A DNA stretch of 56,634 nucleotides. Origin: Bacteroidaceae bacterium (GTDB lineage Bacteria; Bacteroidota; Bacteroidia; Bacteroidales; Bacteroidaceae). A model generated the notes under the pieces. It made no database searches. It was not told the DNA's origin and saw only the letters and a list, made by a program, of their open reading frames with translations. A program made the translations under genes and the position numbers. The stretch is taken from contig JAKSIQ010000008.1 of NCBI GenBank assembly GCA_024398755.1, positions 1 to 56,634 on the forward strand, given 5' to 3'. This document shows, one piece after another, positions 11,107-20,100 of this stretch (positions within the stretch are counted from its first letter, which is position 1; each line of letters opens with the position of its first letter).

Positions 11107-11137
11107 ACATTTGTATTAAAATTAAGCATACAAATGT
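11107..11137. promoter_or_regulatory. Inverted-repeat pair, candidate XRE operator
   Basis: ACATTTGTAT (11107-11116) and its exact reverse complement ATACAAATGT (11128-11137) have an 11-base spacer, so centres are 21 bases (two helical turns) apart. They lie just upstream of the -7 box of the XRE gene. Because TACATTTG also fits the -7 consensus, part of the signal could be promoter rather than operator. Confidence 0.4.
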
Positions 11138-11597
11138 AACGTGGTAATATTGTGCTATGAGACGATTCAGATGTATTTCTGTCAAATAATGGCTGAAACA
11201 CCATAGAAAACACTTTAACTATTTGCGCTTAAACTCTGGTATTATGGTATATAACCTTTATTTATACCTCATTTGCATCCACTATTGGCGGTTCTGTATA
11301 TTATCTGTGGTAATTTTAGAAACCACTGTAATTACAATATGCTATATGTACTGATAATAAGTAAAATAAGGCTATTGATACAAAATGTATAATAAAAGTG
11401 CATATCAGTATATAATACAAATGTATTGGTATGCAGTGCTGAATTATTGTGTGATAATATTGGAACAGACTATGGGTAGAATATGCAAATTTGCACATGA
11501 TACATTTGTATTGTAGTTACAAATATATCATAATACAAAAGAAAGAATACAATGGAATACAGTATCCTTCTGAGAATTCAAAAAATGGATGTTTGCT
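11138..11597. other. AT-rich intergenic stretch with further motif copies
   Basis: About 460 very AT-rich bases between the XRE promoter and the 3' end of holA. ATACAAATGTAT occurs at 11415-11426 and its reverse complement ATACATTTGTAT at 11500-11511; TGCAAATTTGCA (11484-11495) is a perfect 12-base palindrome. No RNA gene was recognised. A 60-codon hydrophobic minus-strand frame (11316-11498) is probably a by-product of base composition. Confidence 0.45.
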
Positions 11598-12653
11598 TTA
11601 GTGCAGTATGAAGAAAAGCAATTCTCGCAACAGTCCTTCAGAACCGTTTGCGGTAGCACCTACCCCTTTGCTTTTTGCATCGGTCTTTCTGATAGCCGCA
11701 ATTATCTGCAGTGTTTTACCCGCAGAGTAGTTTTTCATTCCTTCAATGTAATTCTCACGGACTTTCCAGGTGCTTTTCAGTCCAAGCTGTTCGGCAATTC
11801 CATGTTCCGACTTGTCCGGTGAATAATGAGCCAGCATAAGATTGGAAAAGTATGAGAACAGAGTTGCAGTCAACAATTGTATCGGATATGTTTTTGAGTT
11901 GCTTTCATAATATGATGCAATCTGATTGGCTTTATAGATATTCTTGCTGACAATTGCATCCTGGAACTCATAAGTGTTAAAGTCTTTGCTGATTCCTACC
12001 AGGCTTTCAATGAATTCAGGGGTTATTTCATTTACATCGGCTGGCATGGCTGTAACCAGTTTCTGTATTTCGGCATCAAGCTGACACAGATCCGCTCCAA
12101 TAGATTCTGTCAGCATGGATATGCCTTTTGCAGACATTGTTTTTCCGTACGAGTTCAGGCACTCCTGAATAAAGGCCGGAACCGCATCTTCCTTTACTTT
12201 CTTTGATTCAAACAGAATGCCGGTCTTCTCGATCAGACCTGTTACTTTGCGGCGTCTGTCCAATGTTCCATGCTTGTGACAGAAAACCAGAATTGTACTC
12301 GGGTTTGGCGATTGCAGGTAGTATGATAGAATATCGGCAGCCCCAATCTGCTCTTCATTGTCAGAATCTTTCTTCATGAGATTCTGGGCTTCACGTACTA
12401 TTATCACCTGTTTGTCTGCACCCATAGGATATGCTTTGGCGCGTTCTACAATGCTCTGCATTGTGATGTCATTGCCATACACCACAAGCTGGTTGAAGTC
12501 CTGTTCTTCAGGTTTTAGGACATGCTGTCTGATATACTCCGATATTGCATCAATAAAGAAAGGCTCATCTCCCATCAGATAGTATATAGGACTGTATTTG
12601 CCATTTCCCAAATCAGACATTATCTGTCTGTATGTTGTCTGTTGAACTGCCAT
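11598..12653 (-). CDS. holA: DNA polymerase III subunit delta
   Basis: A 351-residue clamp-loader delta subunit, which opens the beta sliding clamp. N-terminal features match HolA: PIYYLMGDEPFFIDAISEYI at 22-41, then YPMGADKQVIIVREAQNL and a PSTILVFCHKHGTLDRRRK segment equivalent to Walker-B/sensor regions of a degenerate AAA+ fold. Domain III includes LLTATLFSYFSNLM and the conserved KVRENYIEGMKNYS region. Length is usual for Bacteroidota HolA. It is divergent from the HsdR_N-type gene, an arrangement often seen in Bacteroidales. Confidence 0.93.
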   Translation of the reverse strand: MAVQQTTYRQIMSDLGNGKYSPIYYLMGDEPFFIDAISEYIRQHVLKPEEQDFNQLVVYGNDITMQSIVERAKAYPMGADKQVIIVREAQNLMKKDSDNEEQIGAADILSYYLQSPNPSTILVFCHKHGTLDRRRKVTGLIEKTGILFESKKVKEDAVPAFIQECLNSYGKTMSAKGISMLTESIGADLCQLDAEIQKLVTAMPADVNEITPEFIESLVGISKDFNTYEFQDAIVSKNIYKANQIASYYESNSKTYPIQLLTATLFSYFSNLMLAHYSPDKSEHGIAEQLGLKSTWKVRENYIEGMKNYSAGKTLQIIAAIRKTDAKSKGVGATANGSEGLLRELLFFILH

Positions 12654-12697
12654 ATTTCCTGTTCTTTTGCTATATTAGCGCCTGCATTAGGACAATA

Positions 12698-12705
12698 CAA
12701 ATATA
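12698..12705 (-). promoter_or_regulatory. -7 box for holA
   Basis: Minus strand reads TATATTTG (TAnnTTTG), 44 bases upstream of the holA ATG and abutting the start codon of the divergent gene. Opposite-strand TATATTAGC at 12671-12679 is a one-mismatch -7 box for the gene at 12706. Confidence 0.4.
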
Positions 12706-13158
12706 ATGATTGATAGACTGAATTTGCCCGATTTTGAGCTTAAACTCGCCGAACAGGGTGGTAAAAAGGTTGTATGGGACCCCATTCGCAAGCTGTGGGT
12801 GGCTTTTACCCCCGAAGAATATGTCAGACAGGCGTTTGTGTCGTTCCTATCGAACTGCAAGGGATATCCTGTTTCCCATATTGCCAATGAGCGTAAAATC
12901 CTACTGAATGGAATGACAAGACGCTGTGACAGTGTCGTATATGACAAGGCTGGAAAACCGGTCATGATAATGGAATACAAGGCCAGTTCGGTGGCATTGA
13001 CCCAAAAGGTGTTCAATCAGATTGCCAGATACAACCTTGTGTTGAAAGTGGACTATCTTACAGTCAGCAACGGACTGACTCACTACTGTGTGAAGATGGA
13101 TTATGAACATGGCACATACCACTTTCTTAAAGATGTGCCGTCATATCAGGATCTGTAA
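12706..13158 (+). CDS. Type I restriction R-subunit N-terminal-like (HsdR_N) protein
   Basis: A 150-residue stand-alone protein resembling the nuclease-fold N-terminus of type I restriction subunits. The PD-(D/E)xK-type core is visible as D75 (RRCDSVVYD), then E90-Y-K92 (VMIMEYKA), after an EEYVRQ helix and a HIANERKI strand. There is no helicase and no hsdM/hsdS nearby, so it is not part of a restriction locus. The same small protein is commonly found next to holA in Bacteroidales, which hints at a DNA-related housekeeping role, but none is proven to my knowledge. Retention of the acidic/Lys motif suggests it may still be a nuclease. Confidence 0.8.
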   Translation: MIDRLNLPDFELKLAEQGGKKVVWDPIRKLWVAFTPEEYVRQAFVSFLSNCKGYPVSHIANERKILLNGMTRRCDSVVYDKAGKPVMIMEYKASSVALTQKVFNQIARYNLVLKVDYLTVSNGLTHYCVKMDYEHGTYHFLKDVPSYQDL

Positions 13159-13162
13159 ATGA

Positions 13163-13198
13163 AAAACCGTCTGATATGTATCGCATACCAGACGGTTT
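13163..13198. terminator. Hairpin between HsdR_N-type gene and cdsZ
   Basis: Perfect 10-base arms AAACCGTCTG and CAGACGGTTT with a 15-base loop between two convergent genes. The following T-run is weak, so confidence is moderate. Confidence 0.55.
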
Positions 13199-13217
13199 GT
13201 AAAAGTGACAGGTAAAA

Positions 13218-14048
13218 TTATTCCTTTGGAGTGGCTGTCTTGCGAGTGCGCTTCTTTGGAGCGGCTTCGGCTACAACCTTGGCTTCTTCCTTGATGCCGG
13301 CCAGTTCCGGGTCTATGAGAATACGACCGCAGTACTCGCATACAATGATTTTCTTTCTCATGCGAATGTCGAGCTGGCGCTGTGGTGGAATCTTGTTGAA
13401 GCAGCCACCGCATGATTCACGCTGAACGTAAACAATACCGAGTCCGTTGCGTGTGTTGCTGCGGATGCGCTTGAAAGACTGAAGAAGTCGTGGTTCGATG
13501 GTCTGCTCCAGAGCTTTTGACTTTTCACGCAGTTTTTCCTCTTCAAGGCGGTTCTCTTCAATGATTTCGTGCAATTCAGCCTTCTTCACTTCAAGATCGC
13601 TTGTCTTTTCCTGAATTATTTGGAGGCTGCGTTCAATTTCGTCATTCTTTGCGGCAATTGCTGCGGAATAGTCGCGGATATGCTTCTCGGCAAGCTCAAC
13701 TTCAAGGTTCTTGAATTCAATTTCCTTGTTGAGTGCGTCGAATTCGCGGTTGTTGCTGACATTATCCTGCTGTTGGGTATATTTGGCAATTGCGGCCTTT
13801 GAAGACTCGATTGTTGCTTTGTTTTCAGCAACACCTTTTGTAAGTTCAACCACTTCTGCCTTGTTTTTCTCGACTCTGGTGCTCAGACCTGCAATCTCGT
13901 CTTCAAGGTCCTGAACTTCAAGAGGCAGTTCACCGCGAAGTGTCTTGATCTTGTCAATTTCAGTCAGCATGGTCTGCAGCTGGTACAGAGACTGCAGTTT
14001 TTCCTCTACAGAAAACTCTGCCGGATCTTTTTTTGTTTCTTTTGCCAT
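13218..14048 (-). CDS. cdsZ: C4-type zinc-ribbon coiled-coil protein (CdsZ family)
   Basis: A 276-residue protein. Residues about 15-190 form a long coiled coil rich in E/K/A (two antiparallel segments around NNREFDALNKEIEF). A zinc ribbon follows with paired cysteines: CGGCFNKIPPQ (about 213-216) and CEYCGRILIDPE (about 236-239). The C-terminal 30 residues are basic (PKKRTRKTATPK). This matches the CdsZ / C4-type zinc-ribbon family, which in Bacteroidota usually follows a Nif3-type gene as here (30-base gap). Its partners are thought to be nucleic acids or secretion regulators in Chlamydia; the role here is not established. Confidence 0.88.
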   Translation of the reverse strand: MAKETKKDPAEFSVEEKLQSLYQLQTMLTEIDKIKTLRGELPLEVQDLEDEIAGLSTRVEKNKAEVVELTKGVAENKATIESSKAAIAKYTQQQDNVSNNREFDALNKEIEFKNLEVELAEKHIRDYSAAIAAKNDEIERSLQIIQEKTSDLEVKKAELHEIIEENRLEEEKLREKSKALEQTIEPRLLQSFKRIRSNTRNGLGIVYVQRESCGGCFNKIPPQRQLDIRMRKKIIVCEYCGRILIDPELAGIKEEAKVVAEAAPKKRTRKTATPKE

Positions 14049-14078
14049 AATGCAATATAGTTTTGAATGAATATTTGA

Positions 14079-14855
14079 TTAGAAGTAATTTACAGGATTT
14101 GTCCTACAACTGGTTTCAATGATTCTCATGTCAGGGAACGATTCTGATAGAATGTCATGAATCAGTCCGACTGTATATTGTTCAGTTTCAAAATGTCCGG
14201 CATCAATAAGTTTTAGCACTCCGTCGTAACCGAAGAAACGGTGATATGATATTTCTCCTGTTATGAAGGCATCGGCACCTTCAGAAACGGCCTTGTCTAT
14301 AAGAAATGCTCCGGAACCGCCGCAAAGTGCAATGCGTCTGACCGGATGCCCAAGCAATCCGTTATGGCGCAGACACGATGTGTGGAACCTGTCACGTACC
14401 ATTTCAAGCAATGCCTGTTCTTCAATGGCCTGAGGCAGATTGCCAATGACACCGGCTCCAGTGCCGTTGCCGTTATCGTCAAGAGTACGGCAGTCTGACA
14501 GTCCAAGTACCTGTGCCATGCGCATGCTTACTCCACCTGCCGCGTTGTCAAGGTTGGTATGGCTGGCATATATGGTTATTCCGTGTCTGATTGCTTCAAT
14601 GACTATCTGACCGTTATAGTCAGTATCTGAAACTTGCTTGAGTGGATGGAAAAGCAGTGGGTGATGTGACAAAACAAGGTTGCAGCCTTTCCGGGTGGCC
14701 TCACGGATTACTTCCGGGGTCACGTCAAGGCACAATAAAGCCCCTGATGCTTCCGCCTGTGTAGTTCCGACTTGCAGGCCTGAATTGTCGTAATCATCCT
14801 GCAGCGGCAGAGGCGCGAATCGTTCAAGGGCATCAATAATTTCCCTGATTTTCAT
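14079..14855 (-). CDS. Nif3-like dinuclear metal-centre protein
   Basis: A 258-residue member of the NIF3/YbgI (DUF34) family, which forms toroidal hexamers with a two-metal site; sometimes labelled GTP cyclohydrolase 1 type 2, but the true role is unsettled. Metal ligands are visible: H64-H65 in LSHHPLLFHPL, D103 in HTNLDNAAGG, and H221-x-E223 in GHFETEQ. It is the short form; many Bacteroidota homologues carry an insertion that brings them to about 365 residues. The ATG at 14855 is used rather than the TTG just before it. First gene of a two-gene operon with cdsZ. Confidence 0.9.
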   Translation of the reverse strand: MKIREIIDALERFAPLPLQDDYDNSGLQVGTTQAEASGALLCLDVTPEVIREATRKGCNLVLSHHPLLFHPLKQVSDTDYNGQIVIEAIRHGITIYASHTNLDNAAGGVSMRMAQVLGLSDCRTLDDNGNGTGAGVIGNLPQAIEEQALLEMVRDRFHTSCLRHNGLLGHPVRRIALCGGSGAFLIDKAVSEGADAFITGEISYHRFFGYDGVLKLIDAGHFETEQYTVGLIHDILSESFPDMRIIETSCRTNPVNYF

Positions 14856-14876
14856 CAAACCTTCATTGTTTGCTCT

Positions 14877-14909
14877 GCAAAGTTAATGCTTATTGACGGA
14901 TTATGCAAT
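14877..14909 (-). promoter_or_regulatory. Promoter of the Nif3-cdsZ operon
   Basis: On the minus strand: ATTG (14906-14909), a 20-base spacer, then TAACTTTGC (14877-14885), a perfect -7 box, 21 bases upstream of the ATG. Confidence 0.65.
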
Positions 14910-14926
14910 TTTTTCGGACCGATGTA

Positions 14927-15817
14927 TCAGAAACAGAGCCAGCATATTGCTCCAGTAGCCACTATGATGCCGGCAACCTGATGGGGACGCATTTTCTCAT
15001 GGTAATGCAGCCATCCTACAAGCGCTCCAATGGTGACGATTCCAAGATTGTGGACTGGAAACAATATTGACGAGTCTATTGTCTTCATGGCTATCATCAG
15101 CGAGTATGTGCATACATAGTTGACAATGCCGAGCAACACTCCCCCTACTACATTCTTCCACTGGAATCCGTGGCGGTTTCTGATAAATGAGAAAAGCCCG
15201 TAAACCGATGCGAACAGGAAAATGCATGCTGTAACCAGTGAGAGCTCACGGTTGACCATGGCATCGGGCCACTCGGCACGGTTAACGACAACTCTGTCCT
15301 GAATCAGTTTGTTGATGGCATTGCTCAGGCCGAAGCACAGGAAGACGCCTAATGGAATCAGAACATCCATGATTGAGAATTTACGCACGTTTTCCTTGTC
15401 TTTTCCGGTCCAGACGGCCAGTGACATTCCAATGACGACCAGAGCGACTGCAATCCACTGCGGCTTTTTGCTGCCTGCCACGAATATGTATGACAGTATT
15501 ATGGGGATAATCATCGAGGCGCGGCTGCACACCGTCGATATGGCCACACCTACACTTTCGGTCGATTTGGACAGTATGACCATTCCAGCTATGAATATGA
15601 AGCCCAGCAGTGCCACAGGTCCCAGCCAGCGTTCTTTGAGCGGGTTCGATACCAATGTGCCGTCGAAAGAGAATATCAGCCCGAGAACGAAGGCTGTCAG
15701 ATAGTTGAAGAATATGGCCTGCATGGAATCAATCTTGCGTATCTCAAAAATCTTGAAGAAGATTGAGAACATAGCCGCACATATGGTGGCTATTACAAGG
15801 TTCAGAATTGCAACCAT
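14927..15817 (-). CDS. EamA/DMT-family transporter
   Basis: A 296-residue inner-membrane protein with about ten hydrophobic segments arranged as two repeated EamA halves (roughly 1-140 and 150-296). Examples are ILNLVIATICAAMFSIFFKI, AVALVVIGMSLAVW and the terminal AGIIVATGAICWLCF. DMT carriers export or import small metabolites. The gene begins 13 bases after pncB on the same strand and has no obvious promoter, so it is likely co-transcribed with NAD salvage. A role in nicotinate or nucleoside movement is an inference from that pairing only. Confidence 0.88.
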   Translation of the reverse strand: MVAILNLVIATICAAMFSIFFKIFEIRKIDSMQAIFFNYLTAFVLGLIFSFDGTLVSNPLKERWLGPVALLGFIFIAGMVILSKSTESVGVAISTVCSRASMIIPIILSYIFVAGSKKPQWIAVALVVIGMSLAVWTGKDKENVRKFSIMDVLIPLGVFLCFGLSNAINKLIQDRVVVNRAEWPDAMVNRELSLVTACIFLFASVYGLFSFIRNRHGFQWKNVVGGVLLGIVNYVCTYSLMIAMKTIDSSILFPVHNLGIVTIGALVGWLHYHEKMRPHQVAGIIVATGAICWLCF

Positions 15818-15830
15818 AACCTCTTGAATG

Positions 15831-17027
15831 TCAAATCAGTCCAAGTATTACCTTGTAGCTGTGGATTTCGTCCGGGTTGCCGAGTTCCTTGCCTGGCACA
15901 TCGCTCAATTTGACACATCTGTATCTTGGCTGGCGCGGGTTGACCTGGAAGTACTGGAGTTTCATGACTATGTTCAACGGAGCCTCGCCTACGTCGTTGG
16001 TAAGGTTGGTGCCAATGCCGAACGATACCCTTATGCGGCCTTCAAAGTACTTCTGAATGGCCAGAGCGCGTTCAAAATCAAGAGCATCGCTGAACACTAT
16101 GGACTTGGTCATAGGGTCAATGTTGTACGACTTGTATTTGGCAATCATCTTGTCGCCGAATTCAAACGGGTCTCCGCTGTCATGACGTACGCCGTCATAC
16201 AGTTTTGCCATGTCCATTGAGAAGTTGCGCAGGAACACGTCGGTGGTGAAGCAGTCTGTAAGCATAGTGCCCAGTGCACCTCCATATATGTCGGCCCAGT
16301 GTCGCATTACATAGTAGTTGGCTTCCTTCGGTCCCATGAATGCCGCTGTTGACATCATAAGCTCGTGAGCCATTGTACCTATGGGTTTCAGATCCTTGCG
16401 TATGCTCTGATATTTCATTGCGAAATACACGGTCGAAGAGCCAACAAAGAATTTTGCATTCCTGGCCAGATACTCGGTCACTTTGTCTTCTACTTTGTGG
16501 GAATAACGGCGGCGCATTCCAAAATTCGCGAATTTGATGCCGTTTTCATTTGACAGGGCGACTTTCTTCTCAAGCTGGTTTTCAATATATGTCCAGTCAG
16601 GTTCGCCCATATTCTGCCACTTGTAATAAATTTCCGATATGATGCTCAGAATTGGAATCTCGTACAGCGTAACCTTGTATATCAGGTCTTTGGCCTCGAC
16701 ATGCAGATGACTTTCGTCGTCAAGCCAGACTCTGATGATTGACGGATCATAATGAAATCCTCTGAGCCATTCAAAATAGCACTGCGGTATGAAATAGATA
16801 TTCTTCAGACACCATCCGAATTCCTGTTCGGTCAATGACAATGAAGACAGTTTCTTGAATTCCTCATTCAGCAGATCCACGAATTCCTGTGTGAAAACCT
16901 GCTTGTTACGATCTGTGAAATTGAATGTACCAATTCCCTCAGGAGTGGTACGCTGGTAATAATATGACATAGAGAACTTGTACAAATCGTTCTCAAGCAT
17001 GCTTATTACAGTGGAGCCGATAGCCAT
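15831..17027 (-). CDS. pncB: Nicotinate phosphoribosyltransferase
   Basis: A 398-residue type II PRTase that makes nicotinate mononucleotide from nicotinate and PRPP in the Preiss-Handler NAD salvage pathway. Signatures are LENDLYKFSMSYYY near the N-terminus, the FNFTDRNKQVF segment, FVGSSTVYFAMK, TMAHELMMS with the auto-phosphorylated His region, DGVRHDSGDPFEFGDKMI, and SIVFSDALDFERA followed by VSFGIGTNLTND. The start at 17027 (MAIGST) is chosen; a longer frame reaches 17066 without support. Length is normal for PncB. It heads an operon with a DMT transporter. Confidence 0.93.
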   Translation of the reverse strand: MAIGSTVISMLENDLYKFSMSYYYQRTTPEGIGTFNFTDRNKQVFTQEFVDLLNEEFKKLSSLSLTEQEFGWCLKNIYFIPQCYFEWLRGFHYDPSIIRVWLDDESHLHVEAKDLIYKVTLYEIPILSIISEIYYKWQNMGEPDWTYIENQLEKKVALSNENGIKFANFGMRRRYSHKVEDKVTEYLARNAKFFVGSSTVYFAMKYQSIRKDLKPIGTMAHELMMSTAAFMGPKEANYYVMRHWADIYGGALGTMLTDCFTTDVFLRNFSMDMAKLYDGVRHDSGDPFEFGDKMIAKYKSYNIDPMTKSIVFSDALDFERALAIQKYFEGRIRVSFGIGTNLTNDVGEAPLNIVMKLQYFQVNPRQPRYRCVKLSDVPGKELGNPDEIHSYKVILGLI

Positions 17028-17106
17028 AACTAACTTGTTTATATAGTTTTCTACAAAGATTGGCAATTTATCAATAACAAACGTCCAAAAACTGGAAAAA
17101 AATGGA

Positions 17107-20100
17107 TTACAATGTCAGTTTGATTCCCAATTGGACATACCAGCAGTTGTTTTGTGAATTGAGTGGTTCGAACGACTGTGTTACTGGTTTGTCGTTGACC
17201 ATGGCTATCTGGTAAGTCGGTTCTCCCCTGTCATTGGTTCCCTTGAATACAAGCGGTCTTCCGCCGTTTGATGCCAGATTGGTTTTCTCCACACCCCATT
17301 TGCTGCATATCAGATTGCCGGCATTCATGATGTCAAGTGACAGCTGGACCATTTTGAAGTTCTGGGCCACATGAATGTCAAAACGGTTCAGCCAAGGAAG
17401 AAGCGCTTCATTTGCGCCGGCGTATTCTCCAAGATGCGAAGACAGATATCTGTCCTGGTTGACGAACGATGCAAACAGATATTTCTGCTCCTGTGCCGTA
17501 TATAATATATTCCCTGCTCCATCTTCAATATTGACAAAAACAATGTCGTTCAAATTTGATGGAATCCACATAAGGTCATTGTTGACTCCGTCGCCGTTCA
17601 TGTCATTCGAATAGCAGTAACTGAAACGGCCGGCGTTTGAACCGCTGTAGAAAAGACCGAATTCAGTAGTGCCCCAGAAGGTTGAATTCCTATGTTCCAG
17701 GCTGTAAGTGGCGTTTGCAACAATCCTGTGCGGAATGGAATAAGACGATGCTCTAAGAACCACCTCGTTCGGACTGTTGACATTCGGAACGCTGCTCCAA
17801 GTGGAACTGAGACTTGATCCCAGCATATCAGAGACAGACAATGTCTTTTCGTATATGTAAGACAGCTCTACATTCAGATTCCGTACAGGCTCGGCGGACA
17901 GTGTTGTGCAAATGGACCATCCGTATCCCTTGTCGGTATTGCTGAGTACCATGGCGCCGCCCGATTTTGACACCTCGGTATTCACTACGCGTGAGTCGCT
18001 GAAATCATAGCGTTTGTCCTTTCCGGTAAAACGACCCAGAGAATTGAAAGTTTCCTGATTCCAGTTTTCAACGTAAACCGCATTCACATCTTTGCAGAAA
18101 ATGCCTTCAATACCCGCTTTCATGGGGAACGATGTCTCAAACTGCCCGTCAAGTGCTATTGATGTCTTCCAGACCTGAGGCATCTTGAAATCCTTGCTTA
18201 TTGCCGTTATGGAAGAACCTTTTCCCAATGTGCCCTCGCCTGCCTGCATTTTCGCTCCGTTCTGCGTCAGATACTCACGCAAAGACTGTTCCGTATATAG
18301 GAAATTGTTCTCAAGACCTGCCAGGAATCCGCTTCCACCCGTATCGGTCACCGTATTCTGAAGCATTCCGCTCGAGTTCTGTATGCATGTAAGGAATACC
18401 ATTGGAATGCGGCCTTTGAACATGCCGCTTCCTCCGTGAAGTACAAGCTTGTCGTTAATCTGCCAGTTGAAACCTATTCTTGGTGAAATGTGGACATACG
18501 AATCGGGCCATGAACCGGTATCAAGTGTAGGTGACTTGTAATCAGGGCTTTCGCTTCCCGGGGTCTTGAAATGTCCTGTCCAGTCAAGTTGGGCAATGGC
18601 ACGGTTCGATGCCGGAAGGTCATGGTATGCTATGGCATCGGCCCTTATGCCGTATGTAGCTGTAAGACGGTCCGATATGCGCGTTTCGGCCTGGAACATG
18701 GCCGATGTCTGGTCGTATGTGGCTCCCGATGACGGATCGTCAATGCCGTCATAACAATAAGTCATGCCGAATGCTACAGGCGCTTTCTGTTCAATGAAAT
18801 CCTGCAGTGACGCATAACGGTAATAGCCTGTTCCGTACATAGTGTAACTGGTCTTGGCCTGCTGGTACTGGTATGCGGCGCCAAGCATGAAGTTGCTGTG
18901 TCCGGCCGACCAGCTCAGATGGTCGCTCACGCTGTATGTGTACACTCTGTTGCCGGTTCCGTTTGAAAACAGTTCGTATCCGGCGCTCATGAAGGCATCG
19001 CCGTCCTTCATTATGTCAATGTGTGGAAACCATGATGAACTGGATGAACGTTCGTTGCTGACCTTAGATACTGTTGCCAGCAGTTTGTTCGAAATGCTGC
19101 CGCGGTTGCCGAACAGACTGTTCAGTTCAAGCGCTCCTGACCATGCGTTGTCATGAATGTCATAGCAGTTGTTGCTGAATGCGTATGCGTTCTGTGACAC
19201 ACGTTCCGATGTCATTTTTGAACCGACAGTGCTTCTGGCATTCGGAGCATACGCCTCTGTGCTTCCGGTCCAGTTGTAACGCAACATCAGATTATGTCTT
19301 TCTGAAATGTTGAAGTCAATTCTTGAAAGCAGTCTGTACACTGTCTGGCCACCGTCTGTAAGGTCTGTGCTGCCCGGATTATAACCATATTGTCCAAGAG
19401 CGCTTTTGAAAGCGTCCATATCGGCCTGAGTGACACGGCTGGTCATTTCCTTTGAATTACCCACTCCGTCGGCAGACAGTTTCCATTCGCTGACAGGTCC
19501 CGGCGAAGTTGTCATTTCAGCATTTGCAAAATAGAAAAGCCTGTTCTTGACAACAGGTCCGCCAACAGTGAATCCTGTGGTGTTCAGACTCTGTTTCTGT
19601 CTTTCTCCAAGACTGTTGCCGTCAACCTTGTTGCCACGCATGTTCTGGTTATGGAAATAGTCATAGACGCTGGCCTGAAAGCGGTTGCTTCCCGATTTTG
19701 TTATGACGTTTATTCCTCCGCCGGTGAAATCGCTCTGCCGCACATCGTATGGGGCAATGGCAATCTGCATCTCTTCTACCGCATCGACCGATATCGGAGT
19801 ACCGGCACCTGCAAGGTCTGAACTCAGTCCCATGCTGTTGTTCAGAATGGCTCCATCGATTGTAAGACTGGTGGTTCTGCCGTCACGTCCTCCCATTGTG
19901 TTGCCGCTGCCGCTGTACGGTGACAGTCTGGCATAGTCAAGAAGGCTGCGGTTGGCCGACGGCAGTTTTTCAATTGTTGAAGAGCCTACCTGATATGTCT
20001 GGCCTGTCTTTGTTTCGGAAAAACTGTAAGAGGCTTCCGATATGACAATGTCCTCAAGCTCAACGACGCTTTCCGTCATTGTGAAATCGAGCGCGTAGTC

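Noticed and set aside
12706-13158. Type I restriction-modification system
   Set aside because: Only the N-terminal nuclease-like domain is present; no helicase part, methylase or specificity gene is nearby.
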